From: Acetobacteraceae bacterium
GTDB taxonomy: Bacteria; Pseudomonadota; Alphaproteobacteria; Acetobacterales; Acetobacteraceae
Assembly: GCA_003164305.1 (NCBI GenBank)
Contig: PLSZ01000658.1
Location: 1 to 10,528 of the forward strand
Direction: 5' to 3'
DNA length: 10,528 nucleotides
Made by a program: the position numbers and the translations under genes. The notes under the pieces are model-generated. The model was not told the DNA's origin. It searched no databases and saw only the letters and a list, made by a program, of their open reading frames with translations. This document shows, in pieces, positions 1-6,998 of this stretch. Position 1 is the stretch's first letter, and each line of letters begins with the position of its first letter.

Positions 1-1976
1 ATTGGTCCGGTCGGCGAGGCGACTGTGCAAACATCGGCCAGAGAAGCCTCAAAATATTTGAGCTCGCTTTTAGCCTCACAAAAAATATTGCCGGTCTCCA
101 GGGGGGCCAGATTGATATCGAAACGAGCGATTTCATTTGGCAAATCCTTTAGCGGGACCATGTCACGCCATTCGATTTGATCCGTTACCGGTTCCAGACA
201 GGGAAATTCGTCGATATCGAGCAATGGCTGGCCAGTGCCAGGCACGCGGAACAGCACGAGCCTGCAGTCAGCCCTTTCCGACAAAACCGCGGCGATGGAT
301 TGAACGGCCACGCCAAAATCACGTTGATGCGTCCGGCTTCCGGATGCGTAGCCCATGCGAACGAGATTATCGTCTCGTGTGGCATGCCATCGCCGCGCGG
401 CACGTCGAGCCACACCGAAAAACTCATAGTCGAAACCGTTTGGCACGACATAAGAAAGCATACTCAATTGGCGAATCTGCTTTGCCAACTCACTGGTGGT
501 GCAGATGCAGGCGTCAGCTTGCTCCATGACCTGGCGAAATCGCAGAAACAGTTTGGCCGTCTCCGACTCGGAAAAATCCTGGCTTCGAATGCCATCGATG
601 ATTTCCGCTTTGGCGATTTCGGGAAGGAATACCAGATCGTCAACGTCAAACAGAAACCTGGCCGATGCCTTACGTGCGATTCTGATGATCGCCGCGGTAG
701 CCGGTGAGTTAGCGGCACGCCACAAAACAATGATATTCGCGTTCGTCAGCGCCTCTCGATGATTTTGGTAGTCCTCAAGTGCCAGCCATTGCGCCTCCGC
801 GCCGATCGCGGCGGCGGCACTGACCTGACGCAGCACGCGGTAGACGTGACCGGGTGTATGCGACTCTCCAGAAACAAAGACGATTCGATATGTAAAGTTA
901 TGGGCTGGAAGCATCGGGCCACGATTGGCCCCGGGCGCGGGCAGGGAACGAACCGGTGCCGGAACGCCAGATGGTGTGAGAACGATGGGAAACCGGAAAA
1001 CCGGTCCGAGCCTTTCAAGCCCTCTACGTAACTTCAAGCGGACCGAGAGCGGAAGGCGCCTGGCAACCGGGCGAAGCGTATGAAAGGTTCGCCAGGCAAC
1101 GGAATGCAGGAGCCCACGGGAATGAACAGGAATGGGGGCTGTCGGTTGAGCGGAAACCTCATCAATCTGTAAACGCAACTCATCCAATTCGCGCGCGAGG
1201 CGCCGCGTTTCTCCGGAGAGAAACCCTATTCTGGCGGAAAGCGCCGCTTCAGTCGCCTTTCCTTTCAGCGAAAGCGCTTCTTCGGTCGCCTTTGTTTTCA
1301 GTGAGAGATCGGAAAAATAGGCGAGGTACTCCGGGTGGGCGATCGCCAATGGCATGCCGTTATCGGACGTCTTTGTCCGCGCGTCGATCATGGCGAAAGC
1401 CGGTGATTCGCGGCGGACGAAAAGCAGGATATTTTGTCTGTACCAAATGGGAATTTGGGGATCGTTCCAGATCAGCGGCCTGATCCGGTCCATTACGGCG
1501 TAGTCGTGGGTCGCGAAGAGTTCAGCCCAATACTCGGGCCGTTGCTCATTCACATGGTGCAACCCCTGTTGACCTGGAAGCGCGGCTGAAAACAATACGA
1601 CATCAGAATGTCGTACGCAGTTTTCAATGAGCGTCGATGCGAATTGTTGGTCGAGGTGCTCCGCGACCTCAAGGCAGAGAACGAGATCGAAGCGCCGCCA
1701 CAGATTCAAGTACTGGCCCACATCGACGTGCAAAATCAGCCTTGGGTCGATTTCATGCGCCTGGTCCAGTTGTTCCATTTCCAGGCCCAGGATCGATCTG
1801 CGTCCGAGGGCGCTGAAGCAACTCAACCAGTTGCCGGTCCCGCAACCGACGTCCAATACACTTTCAAAGTTGAACCATGACTCAAGGATCGAGTGGAGCG
1901 CGGTCGCGGTATATCGGGTCGCTTCCCTCAGCCTCCGGTGTTCGGAGGCATGTGACGGAAGGGGGGCATCATTCAT
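1..1976 (-). CDS. Methyltransferase-glycosyltransferase (GT4) fusion protein, C-terminus beyond left edge
   Basis: An uninterrupted minus-strand frame runs from ATG 1976 through base 1 (658 codons, no stop), so the C-terminus is missing. Residues about 18-200 form a class I SAM-dependent methyltransferase: motif I DVGCGTGN at 42-49, a following acidic residue E66, and LCLEVAEHL at 100-108. Residues about 220-275 are charged and helical, probably a coiled-coil linker, and contain a tandem 11-residue repeat. From about 362 a GT4-like glycosyltransferase follows: VYRVLRQ near 378-384, DVDDLVF 444-450, VPNGFD ending at 516, MGYASGSRTHQRDF 541-554 and EAKSELKYFE 634-643, the usual nucleotide-sugar site with its conserved Glu. 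It probably methylates and glycosylates a surface polysaccharide in the cytoplasm; donor and acceptor are unknown. It lies 98 bp downstream of a GT2 gene on the same strand. The start is chosen because homology begins soon after it; the ribosome site is weak. Base composition is less GC-rich than the rest of the window. Confidence 0.86.
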   Translation of the reverse strand, partial: MNDAPLPSHASEHRRLREATRYTATALHSILESWFNFESVLDVGCGTGNWLSCFSALGRRSILGLEMEQLDQAHEIDPRLILHVDVGQYLNLWRRFDLVLCLEVAEHLDQQFASTLIENCVRHSDVVLFSAALPGQQGLHHVNEQRPEYWAELFATHDYAVMDRIRPLIWNDPQIPIWYRQNILLFVRRESPAFAMIDARTKTSDNGMPLAIAHPEYLAYFSDLSLKTKATEEALSLKGKATEAALSARIGFLSGETRRLARELDELRLQIDEVSAQPTAPIPVHSRGLLHSVAWRTFHTLRPVARRLPLSVRLKLRRGLERLGPVFRFPIVLTPSGVPAPVRSLPAPGANRGPMLPAHNFTYRIVFVSGESHTPGHVYRVLRQVSAAAAIGAEAQWLALEDYQNHREALTNANIIVLWRAANSPATAAIIRIARKASARFLFDVDDLVFLPEIAKAEIIDGIRSQDFSESETAKLFLRFRQVMEQADACICTTSELAKQIRQLSMLSYVVPNGFDYEFFGVARRAARRWHATRDDNLVRMGYASGSRTHQRDFGVAVQSIAAVLSERADCRLVLFRVPGTGQPLLDIDEFPCLEPVTDQIEWRDMVPLKDLPNEIARFDINLAPLETGNIFCEAKSELKYFEASLADVCTVASPTGP
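1239..1304 (-). repeat. Two-copy 33-bp tandem repeat in the linker of the methyltransferase-GT fusion
   Basis: Two adjacent 33-bp units, 1272-1304 and 1239-1271, match at 27 of 33 positions and are in frame. They encode SLKTKATEEAL (residues 225-235) and SLKGKATEAAL (236-246). The following LSARI begins like a decayed third unit. The repeat lies in a charged helical stretch between the methyltransferase and glycosyltransferase domains, so it probably sets the length of a coiled-coil spacer. Confidence 0.85.
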
Positions 1977-2074
1977 TTCTTGGGCCTCTGCCTCAGAGCA
2001 CTTCAACTGGTGATGGCAACCTGTTAGCGCCTTTCCGCGATCGGTCCAACGGTGTGTCCGGCCGTATATTGGTG

Positions 2075-3082
2075 TCAGCGTGCAATGAGGTTGTATGCGA
2101 ACCGAGCGAGAGGTGCGGTTCGCGCGGCGATGCGGGCGATCGGCGCCGTCCCGAGGATCGACGAAAGCGGAAGTATGAGCCGAGCCGGAACCGCGATTCT
2201 TTCCGGGACGAACGGCAATAGCAGCTTCATCGTCTCCACCGCGATAGCCTGGGCGCATCGATCGCCCTTGCGAAGAGCATGATGATAATTGCTGAGCGCG
2301 ACGCGGAAGAGCCGTGGCGCAAGGCAAGTGTTGATGTATTGCTTTTCCACACCGGCCTGGTTTCCCAGAATTGCAAGCCACTTGCGGAAGAACACCATGC
2401 GGCTTTGTGCCATTTGAATCGAATGTGAGGCACTATTGGGATAAACACGCCATTTCGATGTTGCTGAATCGATATAAACATTCTCGTAATGGCGCATATG
2501 CATTCTCAGGAATAAATCGTCATCTTCGTATCCAATCAAATTTTCATCGAATCCCCCGACGTCCTCGAACGCGGCGTGGTTGATGAGTGAAGCTGATGGA
2601 AGGATATACATATCGGTTTTCAGGCAACCGCTCAGGGTCCGTTTCGGATGCTCGACGTCCACGAAGTTATCAAGAACATTCGTGGCCAGCATTCGACCTT
2701 CGCGATCGATCTGATCAAGATTGCTGTATGCCCAACCAGGTTTCGGAATCCGATCGTCCCGAAACGGCACGGCGAGTTGTTCAAGATGATGAGGGTACCA
2801 AATGTCATCCTGGTCCAATAGCGCGATCAGTGGTGTGGTGGCATGAGAAATGCCAACGTTCCGCGCGGATGATTGACCGCCGTGCTCTTTTCGAACCAGC
2901 GTGATGTCCCGGGTTCTGGCGATTCCTTCAACGATGGCGGGACCGTTGTCGCTGGAGCCATCGTCAACCACGATAACCGAAGCCGGTTGCGATGTTTGCG
3001 CGGCCACGCTGTCCAGAGCGTCCGCGATAAATTCACCGCCATTGTAAAGCGCGATAACGACCGCGATCGCCTGGTCCCGCAT
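2075..3082 (-). CDS. Family 2 glycosyltransferase
   Basis: A 335-residue protein with an N-terminal GT-A fold of the GT2 family. Residues 1-30 give the opening strand and helix (VVIALYNGGEFI). VDDGSSDNG at 39-47 binds the nucleotide, LDQDDIW at 89-95 holds the metal-binding DXD-type acidic cluster, and GYEDDDLFLRM at 184-194 carries the ED motif expected for the catalytic base. The C-terminal third (about 225-335) is basic and hydrophobic without clear membrane spans, possibly for membrane attachment or acceptor binding. It should transfer a sugar from a nucleotide donor to a growing surface glycan; the sugar cannot be read from sequence. ATG 3082 is chosen because the GT2 fold begins at once; AAGGA lies only two bases upstream, with GGGAAGG further back. 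The frame stays open to a TTG at 3193, and ATG 3121 is an alternative. It sits between another GT2 gene and the methyltransferase-GT4 fusion on the same strand. Confidence 0.9.
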   Translation of the reverse strand: MRDQAIAVVIALYNGGEFIADALDSVAAQTSQPASVIVVDDGSSDNGPAIVEGIARTRDITLVRKEHGGQSSARNVGISHATTPLIALLDQDDIWYPHHLEQLAVPFRDDRIPKPGWAYSNLDQIDREGRMLATNVLDNFVDVEHPKRTLSGCLKTDMYILPSASLINHAAFEDVGGFDENLIGYEDDDLFLRMHMRHYENVYIDSATSKWRVYPNSASHSIQMAQSRMVFFRKWLAILGNQAGVEKQYINTCLAPRLFRVALSNYHHALRKGDRCAQAIAVETMKLLLPFVPERIAVPARLILPLSSILGTAPIARIAARTAPLARFAYNLIAR

Positions 3083-3117
3083 GATCCTTGTCTTGCCTTC
3101 CCAGCAAAAGCGAGACA

Positions 3118-3147
3118 CCATTAGCGACACCCGTAGCGCGGCGTCAA
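3118..3147 (-). promoter_or_regulatory. Possible sigma-70-type promoter for the second GT2 gene
   Basis: On the minus strand TTGACG (3147-3142) matches five of six -35 consensus bases. It is followed after 18 bp by TAATGG (3123-3118), a poor -10. The position would give a leader of roughly 30 nt before ATG 3082. It lies in the 213-bp gap after the upstream GT2 gene, so the downstream genes may have their own promoter. The -10 is weak and the call is tentative. Confidence 0.3.
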
Positions 3148-3240
3148 CGCGAACTAGCCACGATGGGGAACCATCCAGGCGAGCAAAGTTCAAGCGGCAT
3201 GGCTGGCGCGAAAGTGGCGTTCTTCGCGTCGATCCGCCGG

Positions 3241-3278
3241 CTGATCAAAGTCCGGACAAGGCCAGGTTGGCCGATCAG
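3241..3278 (-). other. Nested inverted-repeat element downstream of the first GT2 stop
   Basis: Outer arms CTGATC (3241-3246) and GATCAG (3273-3278) pair. Between them lie an 8-bp palindrome GTCCGGAC (3250-3257) and a hairpin with stem GGCCA/TGGCC and a 3-base loop (3260-3272). On the transcript the element starts about 18 nt after the TGA-TAA end of the GT2 gene at 3296. There is no U-run after it, so it is not a classical intrinsic terminator. It could be a Rho-linked pause, an mRNA 3' end stabiliser or a protein site. Confidence 0.4.
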
Positions 3279-3295
3279 AACCGTGTTTTGAGTTA

Positions 3296-4285
3296 TCAGC
3301 CCAACAGAAACCACAGGCGGAAAAGCAGCGTCTCGAGCCTCGTTTGCCGGACAAATCCGCTGATACTCAGAGCCTTGAACCGCGCGTAAACGCCCTCGCG
3401 GCCGGCGCGATCGATGACCGTGAGCAACGTCAGCGATCGGTCGGGTAACAGGCTCTGGCGGGCGCGCAGTGCCGAGACATGGCGCCAGAAAACACTCATG
3501 AATGGTCCTCTGCCGCGCCGTAGTGCTCGAATGGCACGCCGCCAAACGCCAAGCGGCTCACCCACCAGATTGCCGGCGTGCTGCCGGTACAGGATGTCCG
3601 GCGAATTGCCTCGGACCACCAGCCCCTCCGCCGCGGTCACCACCAGGTAGCACCACCAGTCGTGCCAGGTCGGTTCGGGCGCGTCGGTCGCGTCGATCAA
3701 TTCGGCCGCCGCGCGGTTCAGGATCATGCAGCACCCCGGGATGACGTTCTGCGTCAGCGCGGCGGGGAACCCCGGCGGCCGGCGAAGCCGGGAAGGTTGC
3801 CCAATGAATCGCAGTGACTCGTCCACCAATGTGCGATCGCAGAAATAAAGTGCCGGTCGGTCGGCCGCGACTTCGCCGAGCGCGGCCACCGCATGCGCCA
3901 GTTTATCGGGTAACCAAACATCGTCCTGGTCCGAGAACGCGAAGTAGTCCGCGTCGTCTCGCAGAGCGGTATGAAGCAGGGTCAGAAAGCTCCCGGTCGA
4001 CCGAAGTTGTCCATCCTCGGGAGCGTGGCTGCAGCGTCCCTTGCCAACGCGTTGCGCGAACTCCGCCACGATCGCCGGACTCTGGTCCGCGGAGCCATCG
4101 TCACGCCAATACAATGTCCAGTTGGAATGGGTTTGCGCGTTGTAGCTCCGTAATTGTTCCGCCAGATATCGCTCCCCGTCGAACGTCGAGAGAAGAATCG
4201 CCACGGACGGTTCGCCAGCCAGGCGTGTCAGTTCGTGTGCCCCGTGTGGCGAAGGCGAATGGGTCGTATCGAAATTCAGGTCCAC
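3296..4285 (-). CDS. Family 2 glycosyltransferase, rhamnosyltransferase-like
   Basis: A 329-residue GT2 enzyme. After a ~25-residue polar leader the GT-A fold starts at [25 protein letters not shown] at 61-67 binds the nucleotide, SDQDDVW at 118-124 carries the metal-binding aspartates, TWHDWW at 206-211 is the acceptor-side motif, and [10 protein letters not shown] at 233-242 is a signature seen in rhamnosyltransferase-type GT2 proteins (family knowledge). It is predicted to add a sugar, possibly rhamnose, during assembly of O-antigen or exopolysaccharide at the cytoplasmic face of the membrane; donor specificity is inferred. The start is GTG 4285: an in-frame TAG lies five codons upstream and no ATG occurs before the catalytic core. 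GAGG sits only a few bases before the GTG. An ATG two bases upstream is in another frame and stops after three codons. It is divergent from accA, 74 bp apart, and ends with TGA-TAA. Confidence 0.9.
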   Translation of the reverse strand: MDLNFDTTHSPSPHGAHELTRLAGEPSVAILLSTFDGERYLAEQLRSYNAQTHSNWTLYWRDDGSADQSPAIVAEFAQRVGKGRCSHAPEDGQLRSTGSFLTLLHTALRDDADYFAFSDQDDVWLPDKLAHAVAALGEVAADRPALYFCDRTLVDESLRFIGQPSRLRRPPGFPAALTQNVIPGCCMILNRAAAELIDATDAPEPTWHDWWCYLVVTAAEGLVVRGNSPDILYRQHAGNLVGEPLGVWRRAIRALRRGRGPFMSVFWRHVSALRARQSLLPDRSLTLLTVIDRAGREGVYARFKALSISGFVRQTRLETLLFRLWFLLG

Positions 4286-4342
4286 ATTCCTCTCGCTCTA
4301 CAGACATCCATCCGCGACGGGCTTTCGCGCCGCTGAAACCGT

Positions 4343-4350
4343 GCTACACG
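4343..4350 (+). promoter_or_regulatory. Possible -10 element just upstream of accA
   Basis: TGCTACACG, resembling an extended -10, ends nine bases before the accA ATG. No good Shine-Dalgarno sequence lies between it and the start codon (the spacer is C-rich). If used, transcription would begin at or within a few bases of the ATG and the mRNA would be nearly leaderless. No convincing -35 is present, so the evidence is weak. Confidence 0.25.
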
Positions 4351-4359
4351 CCCCCTCCC

Positions 4360-5316
4360 ATGCGCCACTTCCTCGACTTCGAAAAGCCAATCGCCGAGTT
4401 GGAGGGCAAGATCGAGGAACTCCGGCGATTGTCGGAGCCCGACGGCCTTAATATCACAGAAGAAATCGCTCGGCTGACTTCGGTTGCCGATCGGCAGCTG
4501 CGCGCGACATACGGCAAACTGACACCCTGGCAAAAAACCCAGGTTGCCCGCCACCCGGACCGGCCGAAGGCCACCGATTACATCGCCGGATTGATCACCG
4601 GTTTCACGCCCCTCGCCGGCGACCGCGCCTTCGCCGATGACGCGGCGGTACTGGGCGGACTAGGCCGGTTCCGCGAGACAGCAGTCATGGTTCTGGGAAC
4701 CGAGAAAGGCTCGGACACCGACAGCCGAATCGCCCATAACTTCGGCATGGCGAGGCCGGAAGGGTATCGAAAGGCCCGTCGGCTGATCGAACTGGCCGGC
4801 CGGTTTGGGCTGCCGATCGTGACGTTCATCGATACCGCGGGTGCGTTTCCCGGCATTGACGCCGAGGCCAGAGGTCAGGCCGAAGCGGTGGCCAGATCCA
4901 TCGAAGCCTGCCTCGAAGCGCCTGTGCCGCTCGTCGCCGCGATCATCGGCGAGGGTGGTTCCGGCGGGGCGGTCGCGTTGGCGGCCGGCGATCGGGTTCT
5001 GATGCTGGAGCATGCCATCTATTCGGTGATATCGCCGGAAGGTTGCGCATCGATCCTCTGGCGGGACGCGGCCCAGGCGCCGGCGGCGGCGGAAGCGATG
5101 CGATTGACCGCGGACGATCTCAGGCGAATGCACGTGGTCGATGAAGTGGTGCCGGAACCTTTGGGGGGTGCGCATCGCGATCCAACCGCGACGATCCAGG
5201 CGGTCGGCGATGCGATTGGCGCGGCGCTCAGGTCGCTTTCGTCCCTGGACAGCGCCACGTTGAAGGCGCGGCGTCGCGACAAGTTCCTGGAAATCGGCCG
5301 CGAGTCGTTCGGCTGA
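4360..5316 (+). CDS. accA: Acetyl-CoA carboxylase carboxyltransferase subunit alpha
   Basis: A 318-residue protein, essentially the length of E. coli AccA (319). With AccD it forms the carboxyltransferase that moves CO2 from carboxybiotin on AccB to acetyl-CoA, making malonyl-CoA for fatty-acid synthesis in the cytoplasm. The sequence shows the N-terminal helical region ([18 protein letters not shown], 4-21), the crotonase-like core with DTAGAFPG at 158-165, GEGGSGGA at 197-204 providing backbone amides for the oxyanion hole, and [13 protein letters not shown] at 222-234, all typical of AccA. ATG 4360 is chosen because it gives the standard N-terminus; the frame runs open much further upstream, but that part is antisense to the GT2 gene. 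There is no clear ribosome site. The gene is divergent from the polysaccharide genes on its left, and 195 bp separate it from the sugar transferase on its right. Nothing suggests damage. Confidence 0.98.
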   Translation: MRHFLDFEKPIAELEGKIEELRRLSEPDGLNITEEIARLTSVADRQLRATYGKLTPWQKTQVARHPDRPKATDYIAGLITGFTPLAGDRAFADDAAVLGGLGRFRETAVMVLGTEKGSDTDSRIAHNFGMARPEGYRKARRLIELAGRFGLPIVTFIDTAGAFPGIDAEARGQAEAVARSIEACLEAPVPLVAAIIGEGGSGGAVALAAGDRVLMLEHAIYSVISPEGCASILWRDAAQAPAAAEAMRLTADDLRRMHVVDEVVPEPLGGAHRDPTATIQAVGDAIGAALRSLSSLDSATLKARRRDKFLEIGRESFG

Positions 5317-5511
5317 TCGTCTGGTCCCGTCGTCGTGGGAAAAACTGAACCACTCCGTTGGACGACTGAGTGCCATGGCGTTGAGCGACATTGACGCGCG
5401 CGCCCGTCCAATGTTCAACCAATGCCGGTCCACCGCTTGGTGCCGCAAACTATTTGTTAGGGCAACCTCTCCATTATCGGCCATGTAAGCGAGGGTGTTT
5501 CAGGACCTGGC
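5317..5511. other. Intergenic region between accA and the sugar transferase gene
   Basis: There is no gene in these 195 bp. A short CCC/GGG hairpin followed by AAAAA (about 5327-5345) lies just after accA but is too weak to call a terminator. TTGACG at 5391-5396, with TTCAAC 17 bp later (5414-5419), is a poor promoter match reading toward the sugar transferase. A small CACC-GCTT-GGTG hairpin lies at 5431-5442. A promoter for the downstream gene is expected here but cannot be fixed. Confidence 0.35.
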
Positions 5512-6936
5512 ATGACCCGCCCGAGAATTCTGCAGGCGACGATGGCGCGAAGTCTGTTCGCGCTCGATGTGGTCCTGGTCGCGGTTACCTGGCCACTGGC
5601 GATATGGTTCGTCCATTCGAACGTGAACGATCTCTCTGGCCTTGCCGAGGGCGCGCGCGGGTTGATCTACCCTCTGTGCGACCTGTTGTTCCTTTATGCG
5701 ATGGGGCTTTATCGGCGCGAAGCATTCGTGGAGAAGCATCGCTCCGCGGTTCGGGTCCCGGTGGTCGTCGGCATGGGCGCGGTCGTCGCGCTGATAATTT
5801 GTCTGGTGACCTCGCGCATCGCGCCGTCGCTGGTCGAGCCTGGTTCCTCACGCGTCGAATCGATGATCTTTTGGCTGGCGCTCGCTGTTTTCATATCGTG
5901 CGCGGTCGTGGCGCGCGTGGTCCTCGACGGGCTATTGCGCCGCCGGTTGTTGCGGCGGCAGTTGCTTGTCGTTGGCGCTGGAACGCGCGCCTGGGACCTG
6001 TCGCGCATGTTGGCCAAAGAAGGGGCCAGCCTTAACTACGATATCGCCTTTTTGCACGATCCATCCTTCGGCCCCATCGATCCGCGCCTTGAAAGCGATC
6101 CGGGTGGCACGATCCTGCGCGTCGACCAGGCACATGTGCTGGAAGCGGCACGTCAGGTCGGCGCGGACCAGATCGTCGTCGCGCCGGATGAGAGACGCGG
6201 GATGGATCTTGGGCAATTGCTGGTTTGCAAGAAGGCGGGATTTCCGGTGGTGCAGTACCTCAGCTTCGTCGAGCATGAGATGCGCCGGGTCGATATCAAG
6301 CGAATGGATCTGGGTTGGCTGGTGTTCTCGGACGGTTTTTATTTCGGCGCGATCGACAGGTTCCTGAAACGAGCATTCGATCTTGTCGTCAGCTCGGTCA
6401 TGTTGGTGCTGACATCGCCCCTCGTCCTGTTCGGAATTCTCGCCATTCGTCTCAATGATCCTGGGCCCATATTCTACCGGCAGGAGCGGGTGACTCTGGA
6501 CGGCAAAATTTTCCAGATCCTCAAACTTCGCACGATGCGCATCGACGCGGAGGCGTCCGGCGCGGTCTGGGCCAGGGAAAGGGATAACAGGGTGACCCGG
6601 GCCGGGATGTTTCTGCGACGGGCGCGGATCGATGAGCTGCCGCAACTGATCAATATCCTGAAGGGTGAAATGTCATTCGTCGGTCCGCGGCCGGAACGCC
6701 CGATGTTCGTCGAGCAGTTGGCCACGCAGATCCCCTTGTATCGTGAAAGACATATGGTGAAGGCGGGTCTGACGGGATGGGCGCAGGTGAATTACCCTTA
6801 TGGCGCTTCGGTCGATGATGCCCGGTCCAAGCTCAGCTATGACCTTTATTACGTCAAGAATTTTTCGATCCTGTTTGATTTCGTGATTTTGCTGCAAACG
6901 CTGCGGGTCGTTTTGTGGCCGAGCGGAGTGCGCTGA
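5512..6936 (+). CDS. Polyprenyl-phosphate sugar phosphotransferase, PEP-CTERM/exosortase-associated type
   Basis: A 474-residue membrane enzyme that moves a sugar-1-phosphate from a nucleotide sugar to undecaprenyl phosphate, the first step of exopolysaccharide repeat-unit assembly. The N-terminal half has about four hydrophobic spans (near 13-33, 50-66, 82-100, 117-137). It is followed by a Rossmann-like CoA-binding_3 domain opening with LLVVGAG (151-157). A further hydrophobic helix (288-312) leads into the bacterial sugar transferase domain: FYRQER 321-326, LKLRTM 337-342, DELPQL 374-379 (the Asp-Glu catalytic pair known from PglC), GPRPERP 391-397 and GLTGWAQVNYPYGAS 419-433. The ending YDLYYVKN through LLQTLRVVLWPSGVR resembles the EpsB_2 family tied to PEP-CTERM/XrtA systems (recalled, not searched). 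AGGA at 5502-5505, six bases before ATG, supports the start. It fits functionally with the GT genes at 1-4285 but lies across accA on the other strand. Confidence 0.94.
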   Translation: MTRPRILQATMARSLFALDVVLVAVTWPLAIWFVHSNVNDLSGLAEGARGLIYPLCDLLFLYAMGLYRREAFVEKHRSAVRVPVVVGMGAVVALIICLVTSRIAPSLVEPGSSRVESMIFWLALAVFISCAVVARVVLDGLLRRRLLRRQLLVVGAGTRAWDLSRMLAKEGASLNYDIAFLHDPSFGPIDPRLESDPGGTILRVDQAHVLEAARQVGADQIVVAPDERRGMDLGQLLVCKKAGFPVVQYLSFVEHEMRRVDIKRMDLGWLVFSDGFYFGAIDRFLKRAFDLVVSSVMLVLTSPLVLFGILAIRLNDPGPIFYRQERVTLDGKIFQILKLRTMRIDAEASGAVWARERDNRVTRAGMFLRRARIDELPQLINILKGEMSFVGPRPERPMFVEQLATQIPLYRERHMVKAGLTGWAQVNYPYGASVDDARSKLSYDLYYVKNFSILFDFVILLQTLRVVLWPSGVR

Positions 6937-6998
6937 TTCACGCGCCTCGCGGGATGCGGTTAAAACAGATCGAGCATAATGATGGGGTGTCCAGAACC

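Noticed and set aside
177..707. A 176-codon plus-strand frame in the left region
   Set aside because: The opposite strand carries the continuous GT4 domain with clear motifs, so this frame is antisense noise.
1877..2282. Plus-strand frames around the junction of the two left GT genes
   Set aside because: They overlap the C-terminus of the GT2 gene and the N-terminus of the fusion on the minus strand, have no ribosome site, and are Arg/Ser-rich without structure.
3083..3193. A 37-residue N-terminal extension of the second GT2 protein from TTG 3193
   Set aside because: The TTG has no ribosome site, the extra residues do not belong to the GT2 fold, and a possible promoter lies inside them; ATG 3082 fits better.
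3814..4359. A 182-residue N-terminal extension of the accA reading frame
   Set aside because: The frame is open but antisense to the GT2 gene. AccA is normally ~319 residues and starts with the motif seen at 4360, so the extension is a shadow of high-GC coding.
5327..5345. A Rho-independent terminator after accA
   Set aside because: The stem is only about four base pairs with an eight-base loop, and the following run is A rather than T on the transcribed strand.
4660..5484. A 274-codon minus-strand frame opposite accA
   Set aside because: It is rich in Arg, His and Pro with no recognisable fold and lies antisense to a certain gene; typical GC-rich shadow.
5932..6645. A 237-codon minus-strand frame opposite the sugar transferase
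   Set aside because: It mirrors conserved codons of the sugar transferase domain and has no coherent protein character of its own.
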